Positions 5,702 through 7,756 of a stretch of 7,756 nucleotides of DNA are shown here, piece by piece. The notes under the pieces are model-generated. The model was not told the origin of the DNA. It worked only from the letters and a program-made list of their open reading frames with translations, and searched no databases. Position 1 is the first letter of the stretch. The number at the start of each line of letters is the position of its first letter. The DNA comes from Actinomycetota bacterium (GTDB taxonomy: Bacteria; Actinomycetota; Actinomycetes; Actinomycetales; Microbacteriaceae): positions 1 through 7,756 of the forward strand of contig JAHIOK010000160.1 of assembly GCA_018895315.1 (NCBI GenBank), written 5' to 3'. Both the position numbers and the translations under genes were made by a program.

Positions 5702-7093
5702 TCATCCCCTCGCCAGCAGCGTTCCGGATGCCGCGCCGCGAAAGCGCGGCGACTCACCCGCTCCGCCCTCGGTCACATCGAACACGGAGTCGCCGTGCAG
5801 CCAGGTGCGGCGCACTCGACCCGTGAGGAGCTTGCCGTCGTACGCCGTGATCGGGTTGCGGTGCAGCAGATCGCGGGCGTCCACCCGCAGCGGGTCGTCG
5901 AGCCCGAACGCGGTGAGATGGGCAGGCGCACCCACCTCGATCACACCGACATTCGACAGGCCCGCGACGCCGGCCGGTCCGGTGGTGAACAGCGGCAGAA
6001 GCGTCTCCAACGGGATGCCGCGAGTGCGGGCTTCGGTCCACACCGCCGAGAGCCCCAGCTGCAGCCCCGAGATGCCGCCCCACGCGAGACCGAAGTCTCC
6101 GTCTCCCGAGCGCTTCAGATCGACGGTGCTCGGCGAGTGGTCGCTGACGATCGCGTCGATCGTGCCGTCGACGATCCCCTCCCAGAGCAGGTCGCCGTTC
6201 GCAGCCTCGCGGATCGGCGGGCAGCACTTGAACTCACTCGCTCCGTCGGGGATGTCTTCGGCGACGATCGTGAGGTAGTGCGGGCAGGTCTCGACCGTGA
6301 GGGAGACTCCGTCGGCTTTCGCGGCGCGGATGGCGGGAAGCGCCCGGCCGTCGCTCACGTGCAGGATGTGCGCACGCCCGCCGGTGCGCCGGGCCGCCTC
6401 GATCACCGAGGCGATCGCCGACTCCTCGCTCTCCGGGGGGCGCGAGGCCAGGAACGGTGCGTAGGCGCGGCCGAGTTCGCCGTCGCCAGTGAGAAACGCG
6501 GGGTCTTCGGCGTGCACGATGAGCCGCGAGCCGAGGTGCGCGATCTCCTCCATCGCTGCGTTCAGCTGAGCACCGTCGAGGTGGCCGAACTCGTCGACGC
6601 CGGAAGGGGCGAGGAAGCACTTGAACCCGTAGACCCCGGCTTCGTGGAGCGGACCGAGTCGTCCGAGGTTCTCGGGCACCGCGCCGCCCCAGAAGCCGAT
6701 ATCGACGTACGCACTCGGGCTCGCGGCGGCGCGCTTGATCTTGAGCGCCTCGACCGTCGTGGTGGGCGGGATCGAATTGAGCGGCATGTCGACGATCGTC
6801 GTGACGCCGCCGGCCGCCGCGGCCAGGGTCGCGGAGCGGAACCCCTCCCACTCGGTGCGTCCGGGCTCGTTCACGTGGACGTGCGAGTCGACGAGACCCG
6901 GCAGGAGCACCGCGTCATCGGGCACCTGTATGGCACGCGCACCGGGTACGCGGTCGCGCACACCGACGATGTCGGCGATGCGACCGCCCTCGATCACGAC
7001 GGCAGCGGGCGCGAATACCCCGCCGATCCAGGTGCGGTCGGCGCGGAGGACGCTTCGTTCGCCGTCTCCGCGCGGGGGGATGCCTGGGGCCAT
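5702..7093 (-). CDS. allB: Allantoinase (cyclic amidohydrolase)
   Basis: Hydrolyses (S)-allantoin to allantoate; cytoplasmic, binuclear metal enzyme. It has 463 residues, against about 450 for typical allantoinases. All metal ligands of the family are visible: His71 and His73 in GLVDSHVHVNEPGRTEWEGF, the carboxylated Lys158 in GFKCFLAPSG, His194 in LIVHAED, His245 in HILHVSD, and Asp318 in IVSDHSPS. NEPGRTEWEGF and GFKCFL distinguish allantoinases from most dihydropyrimidinases. First gene of the leftward operon; the acetamidase/formamidase gene follows after 4 bp. I chose the ATG at 7093: TAGCGT lies seven bases before it and no Shine-Dalgarno is present, so the mRNA is probably leaderless. 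An upstream extension to 7144 would read through the promoter region and lacks family features. Confidence 0.95.
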   Translation of the reverse strand: MAPGIPPRGDGERSVLRADRTWIGGVFAPAAVVIEGGRIADIVGVRDRVPGARAIQVPDDAVLLPGLVDSHVHVNEPGRTEWEGFRSATLAAAAGGVTTIVDMPLNSIPPTTTVEALKIKRAAASPSAYVDIGFWGGAVPENLGRLGPLHEAGVYGFKCFLAPSGVDEFGHLDGAQLNAAMEEIAHLGSRLIVHAEDPAFLTGDGELGRAYAPFLASRPPESEESAIASVIEAARRTGGRAHILHVSDGRALPAIRAAKADGVSLTVETCPHYLTIVAEDIPDGASEFKCCPPIREAANGDLLWEGIVDGTIDAIVSDHSPSTVDLKRSGDGDFGLAWGGISGLQLGLSAVWTEARTRGIPLETLLPLFTTGPAGVAGLSNVGVIEVGAPAHLTAFGLDDPLRVDARDLLHRNPITAYDGKLLTGRVRRTWLHGDSVFDVTEGGAGESPRFRGAASGTLLARG

Positions 7094-7100
7094 ATGTCCG

Positions 7101-7106
7101 ACGCTA
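7101..7106 (-). promoter_or_regulatory. -10 box of a probable leaderless allB promoter
   Basis: Minus strand TAGCGT (TANNNT type), then CGGACAT, then the allB ATG. Transcription would start at or next to the A of ATG. No Shine-Dalgarno precedes the start. No consensus -35 is seen (the 17-bp position reads ACATCG), which hints at activator dependence. Confidence 0.5.
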
Positions 7107-7125
7107 GGGCCCCCGCGTTTCGGCG

Positions 7126-7144
7126 ATGTTACCCACAGCAACAT
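7126..7144. promoter_or_regulatory. Small dyad ATGTT-N9-AACAT in the divergent spacer
   Basis: Five-base arms (7126-7130 and 7140-7144) around nine bases, overlapping the expected -35 region of allB. It could be a repressor operator half-shared with the neighbouring direct repeats. The arms are short, so chance is a real possibility. Confidence 0.25.
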
Positions 7145-7171
7145 TCCCGCAACGCGTAACCGGCCGGCAAC
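7138..7171 (+). promoter_or_regulatory. Tandem direct repeat GYAAC-N6-GCAAC, candidate shared operator
   Basis: Unit 1 is GCAAC-ATTCCC-GCAAC (7138-7153), unit 2 GTAAC-CGGCCG-GCAAC (7156-7171). Half-sites are 11 bp apart, one helical turn, and the two units start 18 bp apart. Relative to a uraD transcript starting at its ATG this is -56 to -23, and it lies 45-78 bp upstream of allB. The placement suits a regulator controlling both urate-to-allantoin and allantoin-breakdown genes. The regulator is not in the window. Confidence 0.4.
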
Positions 7172-7181
7172 CCGGGCTCGC

Positions 7182-7187
7182 TAGCGT
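7182..7187 (+). promoter_or_regulatory. -10 box of a probable leaderless uraD promoter
   Basis: TAGCGT, then GGAGGC, then the uraD ATG at 7194, so the box occupies -12 to -7 from the start codon. GGAGG is present but only one base from ATG, too close for an ordinary Shine-Dalgarno. This supports a leaderless transcript. The -35 position shows no consensus. Confidence 0.5.
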
Positions 7188-7193
7188 GGAGGC

Positions 7194-7721
7194 ATGGAGC
7201 TTGCGGAATTCAACGCCCTCGACAGCGCGGATGCCGCGGACGTCGTCCGTGTCTGGGCGGCGATCCCGGCCTGGGTCGACGCGGTGGTCGCCGCGCGTCC
7301 GTACGCCTCGGTGGCCGCGCTCCGCGCCTATGGCGCCGATCTCGCGGGTGTCTGGTCGCGCGCCGACCTCGACGCAGCACTGGCCCACCACCCGCGCATC
7401 GGCGAGCGCCCGGTGGGATCCGGGGCGGGGGCCGCGGCATCCCGCAGCGAGCAGGCCGCGGTATCGATAGCGGGTGACGACGTCATCGCACGCATCGCCG
7501 CGGGCAACGCGGCATACGAGCAGCGCTTCGGCCGGGTGTTCCTCATCCGGGCCGCCGGTCGAGCGCCGGATGAGATCGCGGCCGAGCTCGAGCGCCGACT
7601 CACGACCGACGACGACACCGAAGCGCGCGAGGCGATCCGTCAGCTCGGCCAGATCGCACTGCTGCGGCTCGAGGCCACTGTGGCCGAGCCGGATGCCGAC
7701 GAACGAGAGGCCGACGAATGA
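7194..7721 (+). CDS. uraD: OHCU decarboxylase
   Basis: Decarboxylates 2-oxo-4-hydroxy-4-carboxy-5-ureidoimidazoline (OHCU) to (S)-allantoin, the last step of the urate-to-allantoin conversion. The 175 residues are normal for a stand-alone UraD. Family signatures: His66 in HHPRIGER (the catalytic His region), SRSEQ (83-87, with Glu86), GNAAYEQRFGRVFLIRAAGR (104-123), and Arg158 in IALLRLE near the C-terminus. Cytoplasmic. First gene of the rightward unit, divergent from allB; its stop overlaps the uraH start (ATGA). The last 15 or so residues are acidic (Asp/Glu-rich) and outside the usual fold. B. subtilis carries this activity fused to uricase (PucL), whereas here it is a separate gene. Confidence 0.95.
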   Translation: MELAEFNALDSADAADVVRVWAAIPAWVDAVVAARPYASVAALRAYGADLAGVWSRADLDAALAHHPRIGERPVGSGAGAAASRSEQAAVSIAGDDVIARIAAGNAAYEQRFGRVFLIRAAGRAPDEIAAELERRLTTDDDTEAREAIRQLGQIALLRLEATVAEPDADEREADE

Positions 7722-7756
7722 CCAGCCACCTCACCACACATGTGCTCGACGCGGCC
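7718..7756 (+). CDS. uraH: 5-hydroxyisourate hydrolase, N-terminal fragment (cut by the window edge)
   Basis: Only 13 codons are present: MTSHLTTHVLDAA. The segment LTTHVLD is the characteristic N-terminus of HIU hydrolases (transthyretin-related, also called PucM or HiuH), and its His8 corresponds to an active-site His. The enzyme hydrolyses 5-hydroxyisourate to OHCU, the substrate of UraD. The ATG overlaps the uraD TGA, with AGAGG seven bases before it, so the pair is translationally coupled. The edge truncation is not a defect of the gene. Confidence 0.88.
   Translation, partial: MTSHLTTHVLDAA

Noticed and set aside
5657..7159. 500-codon plus-strand open frame opposite allB
   Set aside because: Low-complexity shadow frame with no recognisable motif; allB on the other strand has all metal ligands.
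7718..7756. Truncated pseudogene of hydroxyisourate hydrolase
   Set aside because: The gene is cut only by the window boundary; the visible start and coupling with uraD are normal.

Overview
The window is about 70 % GC by eye, tightly packed and well supplied with Shine-Dalgarno sites. It looks like a high-GC actinobacterial chromosome, and the style (very high GC, GTG starts, TANNNT boxes right against start codons, abundant GGATGC) suits Microbacteriaceae. The genus cannot be fixed from this sequence. No phage, IS element, tRNA, rRNA or CRISPR signal is visible.

Content: almost the whole window is a purine (urate/allantoin) catabolism locus arranged as two divergent transcription units. 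Leftward (minus strand, in transcription order): allantoinase (allB), 4-bp gap, FmdA/AmdA-type acetamidase/formamidase, 8-bp overlap, a fused AtzH/HpxZ-like plus amidase protein, 138-bp gap with dyads, (S)-ureidoglycine-glyoxylate aminotransferase (pucG), 1-bp gap, allantoate amidohydrolase (allC). Rightward: OHCU decarboxylase (uraD), then, translationally coupled by ATGA, the first 13 codons of 5-hydroxyisourate hydrolase (uraH), cut by the window edge. Urate oxidase and a regulator are not in the window and may lie to the right.

How the genes work together: uraH and uraD turn 5-hydroxyisourate into (S)-allantoin. AllB opens it to allantoate, AllC gives (S)-ureidoglycine, and PucG transaminates this with glyoxylate to oxalurate plus glycine. 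The two remaining amidohydrolases sit in the same operon. The fused one joins domains that correspond to HpxZ and HpxY of the Klebsiella oxalurate operon hpxWXYZ, so I infer it acts on oxalurate. The FmdA-like protein could take the next step (oxamate) in place of HpxW. This possible rearranged oxalurate branch is the most interesting biology here.

Non-coding parts: positions 1-319 hold no gene. They contain a likely leftward promoter at the very edge, a perfect 13-bp inverted repeat, and three copies of a GC-rich palindromic repeat. The 100-bp allB/uraD spacer holds two facing TAGCGT boxes placed for leaderless transcription, and a tandem GYAAC-N6-GCAAC repeat that could be a shared operator.
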